A stretch of 39,271 nucleotides of DNA from Conexibacter sp. CPCC 205762 (GCF_030646155.1 NZ_JAUTDN010000045.1:1-39271), one strand, 5' to 3'. Positions 17,004 through 27,077 are shown, counted from the first letter of the stretch. The notes: generated from the letters alone by a model not told the origin. A program made the numbers and translations.

Positions 17004-17831
17004 GGTCGGCGGACCGTAGCAGCAGCGACCGTGAGCGCGTCTCTGAGCGGCGCGACGTCGTGGACGCGGAAGATCCGCGCCCCGCGCTCGAACGCGAGCA
17101 CGTTGGCGGCGAGCGTCGCCGGCAGGCGGTCGCCGACCTCGCGGCCGGTCAGTCTGCCGAGGAACGACTTGCGCGAGACGCCGACCAGCAGCGGCCGTCC
17201 GAGCGCGGCCAGCTCCGGCAGCCGCGCCAGCAGCTCGACGTTGTGGTCGACCGTCTTGCCGAAGCCGATCCCGGGGTCGAGCTGGATCCGCTCCTCCGGC
17301 ACGCCGGCGGCGATCGCGAACGCCATCCGCTCCTCCAGGAACGCCTTCACGTCGGAGACGACGTCGTCGTAGGCCGGCGCCCGCTGCATCGTGCGCGGCT
17401 CGCCGCGCATGTGCATCAGGCAGCAGTCGAGCCCGCGGTCGGCGACGAGGCCGGCGATCTCGGGGTCGTGGCGGAAGGCGGTGACGTCGTTGACGTAGCT
17501 GGCGCCGGCGTCGACGGCGGCCTCCGCGACCGACAGCTTGATCGTGTCGATCGAGATCTGCGCGCGCGTGCCGCCGGCTGTCAGCGCCTCGATCACGGGC
17601 ACGACGCGGCGGCGCTCCTCCGCGGCCGGGACCGGATCTGCGCCGGGCCGCGTCGACTCGCCGCCGAGGTCGAGGATCGCGGCGCCCTCGGCCTCCAGCT
17701 CACGCGCGTGCGCGACGGCGGCCGCGCTGTCGAGGTAGCGGCCGCCGTCGGAGAAGGAGTCGGGCGTCGCGTTGACGATGCCCATGATGCGAAACGGGGC
17801 CGCCCCGTCGGGGCGGCCCGCAACGGCTGCG

Positions 17832-17839
<8 letters not shown>
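17000..17839 (-). CDS. folP: dihydropteroate synthase
   Basis: Condenses p-aminobenzoate with hydroxymethyl-dihydropterin diphosphate; target of sulfonamides. The 279-residue TIM barrel shows IMGIVNATPDSFSDGG, LDLGGESTRPGA, ISIDTIKLSVAEAA, YVNDVTAF, LDPGIGFGKTVDHN and LLVGVSRKSFLG. The only start that keeps the first beta strand is TTG at 17839, overlapping the ftsH stop by 8 bases. The later ATG at 17785 would cut into the conserved RIMGIVN strand. Codons 8-15 form a perfect GC hairpin (17797-17819). It is in an operon with ftsH upstream and folB downstream. Confidence 0.94.
17797..17819 (-). terminator. perfect GC hairpin just after ftsH, inside the start of folP
   Basis: A 10-bp stem (17797-17806 with 17810-17819) around a 3-base loop, only 12 bases past the ftsH stop codon. 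It resembles the U-less clpC terminator. If active it would separate ftsH from the folate genes, although it lies in folP coding sequence. Confidence 0.45.
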
Positions 17840-19799
<1,960 letters not shown>

Positions 19800-19810
19800 G
19801 GATGGCTTCC

Positions 19811-19850
19811 CGGCGCCCTCGGCGCCGCTGTGACGGTGGACGGGTGAAGC
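19811..19850 (-). promoter_or_regulatory. ftsH 5' leader hairpin next to the ribosome-binding site
   Basis: CGGCGCC (19811-19817) pairs with GGCGCCG (19821-19827) around CTC. The hairpin abuts and overlaps by one base the GGGAAG ribosome-binding site of ftsH. Confidence 0.35.
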
Positions 19851-19909
19851 AAGCCTAGCATCTGTCTTTTCCCGTTCCCGCAGGCTTCGCTGCACGTCGG
19901 AACGGAGTT

Positions 19910-19929
19910 CTCCCTGCATCGGCAGGGAG
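19910..19929 (-). terminator. hpt terminator hairpin
   Basis: Perfect 8-bp stem CTCCCTGC/GCAGGGAG with a 4-base loop, 33 bases past the hpt stop. It is followed on the minus strand by AACTCCGTTCC, without a true T-run. It separates hpt from the ftsH promoter region. Confidence 0.55.
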
Positions 19930-19962
19930 CACCGGGAACCTGAGCGTCCCGCTCGGCGACAG

Positions 19963-20517
19963 TCAGATCGCTTGGTCCTGCTCGACCTTCAACGCGGCGA
20001 CGTACGGCAGGTTGCGGTACCGCTCGCCGTGGTCGAGGCCGTAGCCGATCGCGAACTTGTCGGCGATCTCGAAGCCGACGTAGCGCGGCGAGAGGTCGAC
20101 GCGACGGCGCTCGGGCTTGGTCAGCAGCGCGCAGACGGCCAGCGAGGCCGGCCCGCGGGCTCTCAGGTTGCGCAGCAGGTACTGCAGCGTCAGGCCCGAG
20201 TCGACGATGTCCTCGACGATGATCACGTCGCGGCCCTCGATCGAGGCGTCGAGGTCCTTGAGGATCCGCACCACCCCGGAGGTCTGGGTCGCCGAGCCGT
20301 ACGAGGAGACGGCCATGAAGTCGACCTCGCAGGGGACCTCGAGCGACCGCATCAGGTCGGCGAGGAAGAAGACCGCGCCCTTCAGGACGCAGACGAGCAG
20401 CGGCTCTCTGCCCTCGTAGTCGCGGGAGATCTCCCGCGCCAGCTCGCGCACTCGGTGCTGCAGGTCGTCCGGCTGGACGAGGATCTCGCCGATCGCGGCG
20501 TCACGCGTGGAAGCCAT
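19963..20517 (-). CDS. hpt: hypoxanthine phosphoribosyltransferase
   Basis: Salvages hypoxanthine/guanine to IMP/GMP with PRPP; 184 residues. LVCVLKGAVFFLADLMR is the N-terminal PRTase region, and MAVSSYGSATQTSGVVRI is the flexible catalytic loop. IIVEDIVDSGLTLQYLL is the PRPP-binding motif and YVGFEIADKFAIGYGLD the purine-binding end. The ATG at 20517 was chosen because homology starts there. TAGACT (beginning with the tilS stop codon TAG) lies 11 bases upstream, giving hpt its own promoter within the tilS-hpt junction. Confidence 0.95.
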   Translation of the reverse strand: MASTRDAAIGEILVQPDDLQHRVRELAREISRDYEGREPLLVCVLKGAVFFLADLMRSLEVPCEVDFMAVSSYGSATQTSGVVRILKDLDASIEGRDVIIVEDIVDSGLTLQYLLRNLRARGPASLAVCALLTKPERRRVDLSPRYVGFEIADKFAIGYGLDHGERYRNLPYVAALKVEQDQAI

Positions 20518-20528
20518 ACGGGGCGGAG

Positions 20529-20534
20529 AGTCTA
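20529..20534 (-). promoter_or_regulatory. -10 box of hpt, overlapping the tilS stop codon
   Basis: TAGACT on the minus strand begins with the TAG stop codon of tilS and is 11 bases before the hpt ATG. Confidence 0.45.
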
Positions 20535-21926
20535 CGGCGCGGGCGTCGCCGACAGTCGCACCGCCTCGCGCGTGCGCGCGGAGATGCCGAAGCGGGCGGC
20601 GGTCGCGACCCCTGGCACCCAGGCGATCTCGCCGTCGGCGACGACGACCGGCAGCGCGCCCCGCCGCGCGCGCGGGATCCGGCGTGCGGTGAAGAGGTCC
20701 TGCAGCGTCTTGCTGCCGCCGAGGCCGACCGGGGCGATCCGGTCGCCGCTGCGCCACGGCCGCACCAGCAGCGGGCCGGCGCCGAGCGCGGCGCGGTCGA
20801 GCACGCCGTCGGCCGGCTCCGGCGCGCTCGCCTCGCAGGCGACGCGCCAGCCGCCGAAGGCGACAGCGCCCGGGATCGGCAGCTCGACCGGCGCGAGAGC
20901 CGCAGCGCCGGGTGCGGCGGCGCCGAGGGCGGCGGCGCCGGAGCGGGCAGGCTCGCCGGCGGCGGGCAGCGCCTCCCCGCGCGGCCCGCGCGCGACCAGC
21001 TCCGCGCGCACGACGCCGTACTCCGCGACCGCGCGCACGCCGCCGCCGAGATCGGCGTAGGCAGTGCCGCGCTCGCGCAGCGCCGCGACCGCGCCGGCGT
21101 GGCCGGCGGCGCCGGCGACGGGCCGCCCGGCCGCGTCGTCGGCGAGCCGCTGCACGACCAGCCGCCGCAGCGCCGGCGCGAGCCCGCGCAGCCGCTGCAG
21201 CGGGATCGTGCGGCCGCCGGGCGCGTCGAGCTGCTCGTCGACGAGCGCGTCGAGCAGCTCCGCCTCCTCCCCCAGCACGGCGGCGATCCGCAGCACGTTC
21301 GCCTCCGCCGCCGGATGCGCCTCGCGCAGCGCGGCGACGAGGTCGTGGCGGATGCGGTTGCGCGCGTAGGCGCGGCCGTCGTTGCTGGCGTCGTCGCGCC
21401 AGGCCAGCCCGCGCGCCTCGCAGTACGCGGTCGTCTGCGCCCGCGTCAGCTGGAGCAGCGGCCGCACCAGCGCGCCGTCGCGCGCCCGCATCCCCAGCAG
21501 CGCCCGCCGGCTCGGCGAGGAGGCGAGCCGGTAGAGGATCGTCTCGACCTGGTCGTCGGCGGTGTGGCCGACCGCGATCGCCGTCGCCGGCCCGCGCCGC
21601 GCCGCCGCGCGGGCGGCCGCCGCGTAGCGCAGCTCGCGCGCCCACGCCTGCATGTTCCCGCCCGCGCGCGGCATCGCCTGCTCGACCGTCAGCGCGACGC
21701 CCAGCTCGGCGCAGAGCGCGCGGCAGTGGTCGGCGTCGGCGCCCGCCTCGGCGCGCAGCCCATAGTTCACGTGGACCGCGCCGACGTGGGCCGGGCCGGC
21801 GATCCGCGCCGCGACGTCGAGCAGGCAGACCGAGTCGCGCCCGCCGGACAGCAGCACGACGACCGCCTCGCCCGTCCGCAGCAGCCCGCCGGCGCGGACC
21901 TGCTCGACGACGTCGTCGGGGTTCAT
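20532..21926 (-). CDS. tilS: tRNA(Ile)-lysidine synthetase
   Basis: Modifies C34 of tRNA-Ile(CAU) to lysidine so it reads AUA. The 464-residue protein has the PP-loop LLSGGRDSVCLLD (about residues 25-37, SGGRDS for the usual SGGxDS). HVNYGLRAEAGADADHCRAL, AVGHTADDQVETILYRL and NRIRHDLVAAL follow, then a TilS substrate-binding domain and a C-terminal domain (LFTARRIPRARRGALPVVV). An Ala/Gly-rich insertion near residues 325-345 is unusual. TAGAGT lies 6 bases before the ATG, implying a leaderless start. Confidence 0.94.
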   Translation of the reverse strand: MNPDDVVEQVRAGGLLRTGEAVVVLLSGGRDSVCLLDVAARIAGPAHVGAVHVNYGLRAEAGADADHCRALCAELGVALTVEQAMPRAGGNMQAWARELRYAAAARAAARRGPATAIAVGHTADDQVETILYRLASSPSRRALLGMRARDGALVRPLLQLTRAQTTAYCEARGLAWRDDASNDGRAYARNRIRHDLVAALREAHPAAEANVLRIAAVLGEEAELLDALVDEQLDAPGGRTIPLQRLRGLAPALRRLVVQRLADDAAGRPVAGAAGHAGAVAALRERGTAYADLGGGVRAVAEYGVVRAELVARGPRGEALPAAGEPARSGAAALGAAAPGAAALAPVELPIPGAVAFGGWRVACEASAPEPADGVLDRAALGAGPLLVRPWRSGDRIAPVGLGGSKTLQDLFTARRIPRARRGALPVVVADGEIAWVPGVATAARFGISARTREAVRLSATPAP

Positions 21927-21932
21927 GCGCCC

Positions 21933-21938
21933 ACTCTA
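21933..21938 (-). promoter_or_regulatory. -10 box of tilS
   Basis: TAGAGT on the minus strand, 6 bases from the tilS ATG. Confidence 0.45.
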
Positions 21939-21964
21939 CGCCGCCGCAGGCCCCTTAAAGCGTT

Positions 21965-21997
21965 GACGGCGAAGCTCCACACGGGAACTCCGCCGTC
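21965..21997 (-). terminator. 14-bp RNA hairpin upstream of tilS
   Basis: As minus-strand RNA, GACGGCGGAGTTCC pairs fully with GGAGCTTCGCCGTC (two G-U pairs) around CGTGT. It would end a transcript arriving from the SCP2-like gene or from an RNA encoded in the gap. Confidence 0.5.
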
Positions 21998-22198
21998 TGC
22001 GGGCAAGGCGGCCCGCCGCGCTCGGCCGACGACGCTCGTTCCGCTGTGCGGTCGCGGCGCCTTGCAGGCCTCGCAGCACCCACCGCCCGTCCGTCGGACC
22101 GGCGTTCGGGCGGCAGACCCACTGAACGGCCTGGTGCCTTGGTTGGTGCACCCGACCCTCCTCCAGCCGCGCGCGGCTGTCAAGCGCGCGAGCGGTCC
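21998..22198. other. 201-base intergenic region, structured, no gene seen
   Basis: No reading frame with convincing codon use is present. It contains several inverted repeats: AGCCGCGCGCGGCT (22167-22180, perfect palindrome past the SCP2-like gene), CCGCCCG/CGGGCGG with an inner GTCC/GGAC hairpin, and GGTGCACC. No tRNA T-arm or SRP/RNase P signature was seen. A small structured RNA is possible. Confidence 0.35.
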
Positions 22199-22627
22199 TC
22201 AGACCTTCAGGTGCGGGTAGTCGCGCTCGACCAGCGCGGTGTACTGCGCGTAGACCGGCTTGACGACCGGCATCAGCGCGAGCGCCGCCTTGATGTCGCC
22301 GCCGGTCTTGATCCGCCGTCGGGCGATCGCCATCGCGATGTTCTCCTTGCCCTGGAAGTACTTGTTGGCGGTCTCGGAGGCCATCTGCATCCGCACCTTC
22401 GGCTCCCAGTCGACGTCGTCGCTCCACTCCCAGACGATGAAGCGGCCCTCCTCGTCGGGACGGGCGGCGCGGACGTTGACGACGAGGTCGAGGTCGTCGA
22501 ACTCGAACCGCTGCGGCACGTCGGCGTCGCGCAGCTGCGGGCCCATGTCCGGGCTGTCCATGAGACCGAAGATCTGGTCGATCACCTCGCGGAACTCGGC
22601 CGGCGATCTGAAGCTGCTGCTGCCCAT
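22199..22627 (-). CDS. SCP2-like sterol/lipid-binding domain protein
   Basis: A 142-residue protein whose C-terminal half reads YFQGKENIAMAIARRRIKTG and ALALMPVVKPVYAQY, a pattern seen in SCP2 sterol-carrier-like proteins. The N-terminal half is acidic (FDDLDLVVNVRAARPDEEG). Such proteins bind hydrophobic ligands. A strong GGGAGG lies 9 bases before the ATG at 22627. It is divergent from the nucleoside phosphorylase gene with 74 bases between. The ligand and pathway are unknown. Confidence 0.7.
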   Translation of the reverse strand: MGSSSFRSPAEFREVIDQIFGLMDSPDMGPQLRDADVPQRFEFDDLDLVVNVRAARPDEEGRFIVWEWSDDVDWEPKVRMQMASETANKYFQGKENIAMAIARRRIKTGGDIKAALALMPVVKPVYAQYTALVERDYPHLKV

Positions 22628-22686
22628 CTGCGGTGACCTCCCAGTCGACGACGCCGCGCCCCGTCGGACGCGGTTGGGCCGCAGTC

Positions 22687-22692
22687 TATGCT
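22687..22692 (+). promoter_or_regulatory. -10 box of the nucleoside phosphorylase gene
   Basis: TATGCT on the plus strand, 9 bases before the ATG, with TCGGAC 17 bases upstream as a weak -35. Confidence 0.45.
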
Positions 22693-22701
22693 CGCTGCCC
22701 C

Positions 22702-23397
22702 ATGGCGACGACGCTTCACCTCCACCCGACCGCCGAGCTGGCCCCGCGCGTGCTGCTGCCGGGCGACCCCGGCCGCGCGCTGCTGCTCGCGCAGTCGCTG
22801 CTCGAGCAGCCGAAGATGTTCAACCACAATCGCGGCCTGTGGGGCTACACCGGCGCCGCCGCCGACGGCGAGCCGCTGACGATCCAGTCGACCGGGATGG
22901 GCGGGCCGAGCGCGGCGATCGTGATCGAGGAGCTGCTGCGGCTGGGCGCCGAGCGGATCGTCCGCGTCGGCTCCTGCGGCGCGCTGACCGACGGCTTCGC
23001 GCTCGGAGACGCGCTCGTCGCCGACGCGGCGATCGCCGGCGACGGCACCAGCCGCGCGCTCGGCGCCGGCGAGCGGGTCGCCGCCGACAGCGCGCTGACC
23101 GCGGCCCTGACGGCGGCCGCGGACGCCGACGGCGGCGCCCGCCGCGGCGCGGTCGTCACGACCGATCTCTTCTACGACCCGGCCGGCGAACATGCGGATC
23201 CGCCCCCGCGCGACGCGCTCGCGATCGAGATGGAGACCGCGACGCTGTTCCAGCTCGGCGCGCTGCGCGGCGTGCCGACCGGCTGCGTGCTGCTCGTCAG
23301 CGACCTGCTCGGCCCCCAGCGCGGCCGGATCGACCCGGAGGCGCTGGAGGCAGCGGCGATCCGCGTCGGCCGGATCGCCTGCCACGCGCTGAGCTGA
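22702..23397 (+). CDS. purine-nucleoside/uridine phosphorylase family protein
   Basis: Phosphorolytic enzyme of the PNP/UDP family 1; 231 residues, close to DeoD. LLPGDPGRALLLAQSLL is the phosphate-binding start, STGMGGPSAAIVIEELL the ribose region, RVGSCGAL the phosphate loop, and EMETATLFQLGALRG contains the conserved Met-Glu that contacts ribose. The motifs fit DeoD-type purine nucleoside phosphorylase slightly better than uridine phosphorylase, but specificity is not decided. None of its 16 arginines uses AGA. It is convergent with the coiled-coil gene. Confidence 0.88.
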   Translation: MATTLHLHPTAELAPRVLLPGDPGRALLLAQSLLEQPKMFNHNRGLWGYTGAAADGEPLTIQSTGMGGPSAAIVIEELLRLGAERIVRVGSCGALTDGFALGDALVADAAIAGDGTSRALGAGERVAADSALTAALTAAADADGGARRGAVVTTDLFYDPAGEHADPPPRDALAIEMETATLFQLGALRGVPTGCVLLVSDLLGPQRGRIDPEALEAAAIRVGRIACHALS

Positions 23398-23437
23398 CGC
23401 GGGCGGGGCGCCGCGAGCGACGCCGATCCGCGCGTCA
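23395..23437. terminator. inverted repeat spanning two convergent stop codons
   Basis: TGACGCG (23395-23401, containing the phosphorylase stop) is the inverse of CGCGTCA (23431-23437, containing the stop of the minus-strand gene), with 29 bases between. It could work in both directions; the stem is short. Confidence 0.3.
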
Positions 23438-24004
23438 GCGTCTGGCGGCTCTTCTCGCTCTGGCGCTTCTTCTCGCCGCCGCGCGTCTGCTGGCGGCTGC
23501 CGCGCGCGTGCGCGAGGGGCCGGCTCTTCTGGCCGCGCTCGTGATCACCGGCTGCGGCGCCGACGGGGTGTTCTCGTCGGCGATCCGCTCGGTCTGCAGC
23601 GAGAGGCCGTCGAGGCGCCGCTCGATCCCCTCCAGCCGCGACTCGATCGCGGTCAGCGCGGTCAGCTCCTCGATCCGCGCCTCGACCCGCTCGATCGAGC
23701 CGACGAGGTCGAGCTCGCCGACCCTCTGCTCGACGCGGTCGAGCGCGTCCTCGATCCCCTCCAGCCGCTGCGAGACCGAGCGCACGCGGCGCGTCAGCTT
23801 CTCGAGGTCGGCGGCCGACGGCAGGTTGAGCGCGCCCATCGCGACCTCCTGCGCCGCGGCGGCCTTCTCGCGCGCGTCGAAGGCGCGTGTCAGCGCGGCA
23901 CTCACGAACGGGCTCTCCAGCAGCTCCTGCGCCAGTCTGCCGAGCGCGTCCTCGCTCTGCTTGGAGATGCGGGCGCGCAGCCCGTCGCTCGTCTCGTTGC
24001 TCAT
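23435..24004 (-). CDS. coiled-coil protein with Arg/Ala-rich tail, phasin-like
   Basis: A 189-residue soluble protein. The first half includes LESPFVSAALTRAFDAREKA and ALNLPSAADLEKLTRRVRSV, then a long heptad coiled coil (QRLEGIEDALDRVEQRVGEL through ERIADE). The last 30 residues are Arg/Ala-rich (AAAASRRAAARRSARARR). The NLPSxxDLEKLxxRV pattern followed by a coiled coil and a basic Ala tail resembles PHA-granule phasins of the PhaF type, which link granules to DNA. This is resemblance only, and no PHA synthase is nearby. GAGGGG lies 5 bases before the ATG at 24004. Confidence 0.65.
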   Translation of the reverse strand: MSNETSDGLRARISKQSEDALGRLAQELLESPFVSAALTRAFDAREKAAAAQEVAMGALNLPSAADLEKLTRRVRSVSQRLEGIEDALDRVEQRVGELDLVGSIERVEARIEELTALTAIESRLEGIERRLDGLSLQTERIADENTPSAPQPVITSAARRAGPSRTRAAAASRRAAARRSARARRAARR

Positions 24005-24422
24005 CGGATCCCCTCGCGGGTCGGAGTCGGCGGGAAGGCGCCGACTGTAGCGCAGCCGTTGCGCCCTGAACGCCGGCAAGATCCGTTGCAGCGGCGGTGA
24101 ACGGGACGCGGACTCAACGCTTGCCTCGACGCTGATCGGGAAGAACGTGTGAAGCTGTTCTCATGCCCGTCACCGGACGCCTTCATGCGGCGTTAAACGG
24201 CTTGGTTACTCTTGAGCCAGTTTGCCTGTGGTACTCAAGAGGATGGAGCCGCACGCCGAAGCTCACGTGCAGCTCCTTTTGTCTGTGAGCACCCCAATAC
24301 AAACACGCGGGTTCTTCTTTGCAAACGTCCAGAACAGCAGGTAGCTTCCGGTGCAGTCGCCATCTCGGCGGCCGTGATTTCAGGCCGCAGATGCGGCGTG
24401 TCGGGAGGAGCTTGCAGGTCCG
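24005..24422. other. 418-base divergent intergenic region with AT-richer structured segment
   Basis: Between the coiled-coil gene and the murein hydrolase gene. About 24190-24345 is less GC-rich than its surroundings. Inverted repeats: CTCTTGAG/CTCAAGAG (24209-24216 with 24234-24241), GCTCAC/GTGAGC (24261-24266 with 24285-24290) and GCGGCC/GGCCGC (24368-24373 with 24383-24388). GGAGGAG (24404-24410) serves the downstream gene with a long 12-base spacer. This looks like a long 5' leader for the hydrolase, but it matches no riboswitch I could recognise. Confidence 0.45.
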
Positions 24423-27077
24423 ATGAGAAGAACCACGCTGCGCATCGCCTCGCTCGCCGCGGGCACCGCGATCCTCATCGGCGGCATCTCGTCGCAGGCT
24501 TCGGCCGACAAGCGACTCGTCACCGTCACCCTCGCCGGGGGCAGAATCGTCACGCTCACGCTCGACGGGACCCCCGGGGTCCCGATCGACAAGACCCAGC
24601 TGCCCGATCTCGGCGCGCCGGTCCTGTCGATCTCCGAGACCCCGCTCGCGGAGACCCCGCCCCAGACGCAGGCGACCGCCACCACACCGCCGGCGACGCT
24701 CCAGACCAACCCGATCATTCCGACGACCCCGACGCAGCCGCCTGCCGGCACGACGGGAGCGACGGGCACGACGCCGGGCACGACCGGGACCGGCACCACG
24801 CCGGGCACCACCGGAACCGTTCCGGGCACGACCGGCACGGGCACCACGCCCACGACCGGCACCGGCACGACGAGACAGCCCGACGCCGTCGGCGGCATCG
24901 TCACGACCGGCAGAGGCGCCAAGGGCAGGGGCGGCAGATCCGTCCCGAGAACGAACGCCGGCTCCGGCGGCGCGGGCGAGCTGACCGACGCGAACCGCGA
25001 CGGCACCGCGACCCCGGACGAGACGCCGGACACCCCGGTCCAGACCGAGGGCGCCCAGCCGACCCCGGACACCCCCGGCTACACGGTCGCGCCGACGCTC
25101 GACCTGACCCCGGCCGGCGTGCCGAACTTCTTCATCGAGCAGTTCCGCATCCCGCCGTTCCTGCTGCCGATCTACCAGGCTGCCGCGATGCAGTACGGCG
25201 TGCCGTGGCAGATCCTCGCCGCGATCAACGAGATCGAGACCGACTACGGCCGCAACCTGTCGGTGTCGTCGGCCGGCGCGCTCGGCTGGATGCAGTTCAT
25301 GCCCGGCACCTGGGAGACGTACGGCGTCGACGCCAACGGCGACGGCCAGAAGGACCCGTACAACCCGGTCGACGCGATCTTCGCCGCCGCCCGCTACCTC
25401 AAGGCGGCCGGCGCGGAGAGCGACCTCTACAAGGCGATCTTCGCGTACAACCACGCCGACTGGTACGTCGAGTCGGTGCTGCTGCGCGCGAGAGTGATCG
25501 GCGGCATGCCGGCCGACCTCGTCGGCTCGCTGACCGGCCTCACGCAGGGCCGCTTCCCGGTCGCCGCGCGCTCGACCTACGCCGACTCGATCGACGTCAG
25601 AAGAGCGGGCAGAAGAATCACGGGCAGCAATGCCGCCGTGACGGTCGAGGGCGACGCCGATCGCCGCTCGATCAACATCTTCGCCGCCAGAGACGCCCCG
25701 GTCGTCGCCGTCAACGACGGCACGATCGTGAAGCTCGGCGAGAACGACAGACTCGGCCGCTTCGTCGTCCTCCAGGACGTCTACGGGAACCGCTTCACGT
25801 ACAGCCACCTCGGCTCGCTCGCGGAGAAGATCCCGGTGCCGAAGGAGGCCGACGAGCTGTCGGCGCCCAGCAGCACCGAGCAGGAGCAGGCGCTCAAGGC
25901 CCAGCAGGGCCAGGACACGGCGCCGACGGCGGCCGCCAGCGCCGGCAGACAGGCCGCCACGGCGGGCGCTGCCGACACCGCTGACGCCGCCGCTGCCAGA
26001 GCCGACGCGAGAACGGCGAGAAGCGCCGGCAGAGCGACGGCGAAGGCGGACGCGCACACGACGCTGCCCGACGTGCCGCAGGGCCCGTCGCTGGCGAAGG
26101 AGCGGCTGTTCGCGAACCCGTCGCGGCCGGAGGCGTTCGCCGCCGGCGGCGAGCGTCAGCTCGACCAGATGGGCGAGCGCCTGACGACCTTCGAGGGCTA
26201 CTTCTCCGGTCCGCTGGAGGCCGATCCCGACGACTACCTGCTGAAGCCGCTCAGAAAGGGCTCCACGGTGATCGCCGGCACGGTCCTCGGCCGCATCGAC
26301 AGAACGACCGAGAGACTGGCGCCGCACGTCGAGTTCACGATCCAGCCCGCCGGCCGCGGCGCGCCGAAGATCGACCCGAAGCCGATCCTCGACGGCTGGA
26401 AGCTGCTGGAGTCGACGGCGATCTACAAGGCCGGCAACGACAGCGTCTTCGGCCGTGACGGCTCGGAGCCGTCGATCGGCCAGATCCTGCTGATGACCAA
26501 GCAGGAGCTGATCTCGCGGGTGCTGTCGAACCCGAACATCGAGATCTACGCCGGCGGCCGCGAGGACATCCGCACCGGCCAGATCGACCGCCGCGTGCTC
26601 GCGACGCTGGAGTTCCTGTCGTCGAGCGGCCTCAAGCCGACGGTCACCTCGCTGAAGGGCAACCACGGCCTGATGACCGCCTCCGGCAACGTGTCGGAGC
26701 ACTCGACCGGCACCGCCGTCGACATCGGCGCGATCAATGGGATCCGGATCCAGCCCTCGACCCAGGGCGACGGTTCGATCACGGACATCACGATCCGCCG
26801 CCTGCTGACGCTGCAGGGGACGATGAAGCCGCATCAGATCATCTCCCTGATGTCGTACCCGGGCAGTGACAACACGCTGTCGCTGCCGGACCACGACGAC
26901 CACATCCACATCGGCTTCCATGCGGTCGATCCCGCCGTCGGCGCGACTCCGAGACTGCAGCAGATCCTGAGACCGGAGCAGTGGACGAGACTGGTCGACC
27001 AGCTGACGACGATCGAGAACCCCGTCGTCCCGACGTCCGTCTCCAGATACGCGATCGAGGACAGAGACGCCAGATAG
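24423..27077 (+). CDS. exported three-module murein hydrolase (lytic transglycosylase, degenerate LytM, LAS-type peptidase)
   Basis: An 884-residue secreted cell-wall enzyme. A signal peptide spans residues 1-28 (cut near ASA/D). A Thr/Gly/Pro repeat linker (about 105-150, GTTGTGTTPGTTGT) follows. An SLT-type transglycosylase domain (about 244-345) has INEIETDYGRN (Glu272 by analogy with MltB ETxYG) and AGALGWMQFMPGTW. A LytM/M23-like domain (about 416-465, continued 606-645) is split by an Ala-rich coil and lacks key metal ligands: PHVEF replaces PHLHF. The C-terminal part carries SEHSTGTAVDIG (His760, Asp767) and HDDHIHIGFH (827-833), the metal motif of LAS peptidases. The last module may be a D,D- or L,D-endo/carboxypeptidase. 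Confidence 0.85.
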   Translation: MRRTTLRIASLAAGTAILIGGISSQASADKRLVTVTLAGGRIVTLTLDGTPGVPIDKTQLPDLGAPVLSISETPLAETPPQTQATATTPPATLQTNPIIPTTPTQPPAGTTGATGTTPGTTGTGTTPGTTGTVPGTTGTGTTPTTGTGTTRQPDAVGGIVTTGRGAKGRGGRSVPRTNAGSGGAGELTDANRDGTATPDETPDTPVQTEGAQPTPDTPGYTVAPTLDLTPAGVPNFFIEQFRIPPFLLPIYQAAAMQYGVPWQILAAINEIETDYGRNLSVSSAGALGWMQFMPGTWETYGVDANGDGQKDPYNPVDAIFAAARYLKAAGAESDLYKAIFAYNHADWYVESVLLRARVIGGMPADLVGSLTGLTQGRFPVAARSTYADSIDVRRAGRRITGSNAAVTVEGDADRRSINIFAARDAPVVAVNDGTIVKLGENDRLGRFVVLQDVYGNRFTYSHLGSLAEKIPVPKEADELSAPSSTEQEQALKAQQGQDTAPTAAASAGRQAATAGAADTADAAAARADARTARSAGRATAKADAHTTLPDVPQGPSLAKERLFANPSRPEAFAAGGERQLDQMGERLTTFEGYFSGPLEADPDDYLLKPLRKGSTVIAGTVLGRIDRTTERLAPHVEFTIQPAGRGAPKIDPKPILDGWKLLESTAIYKAGNDSVFGRDGSEPSIGQILLMTKQELISRVLSNPNIEIYAGGREDIRTGQIDRRVLATLEFLSSSGLKPTVTSLKGNHGLMTASGNVSEHSTGTAVDIGAINGIRIQPSTQGDGSITDITIRRLLTLQGTMKPHQIISLMSYPGSDNTLSLPDHDDHIHIGFHAVDPAVGATPRLQQILRPEQWTRLVDQLTTIENPVVPTSVSRYAIEDRDAR

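Noticed and set aside
19900..19912. LexA-like GAAC/GTTC pair near the ftsH promoter
   Set aside because: The arms are separated by three bases, not four, and the site sits by the hpt terminator.
21923..22183. Small minus-strand gene in the gap before tilS
   Set aside because: No Shine-Dalgarno, irregular codon use, no recognisable protein, and it runs into the tilS start region.
21998..22198. tRNA, SRP RNA or RNase P RNA gene
   Set aside because: No T-arm GTTCGA-like motif, no CCA-type acceptor pairing and no SRP or RNase P core signatures.
24209..24241. HspR/HAIR site from CTTGAG and CTCAAG arms
   Set aside because: The HAIR element needs CTTGAGT-N7-ACTCAAG; the spacing here is far longer.
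24190..24422. c-di-AMP (ydaO) riboswitch before the murein hydrolase
   Set aside because: The conserved 3' core (GACAGCTAAC-type) and the GGGG-containing core elements are absent on the plus strand.
24183..26921. Long minus-strand frame opposite the murein hydrolase
   Set aside because: Arg/Val/Asp low-complexity shadow with no domain; the plus-strand frame has clear motifs and a signal peptide.
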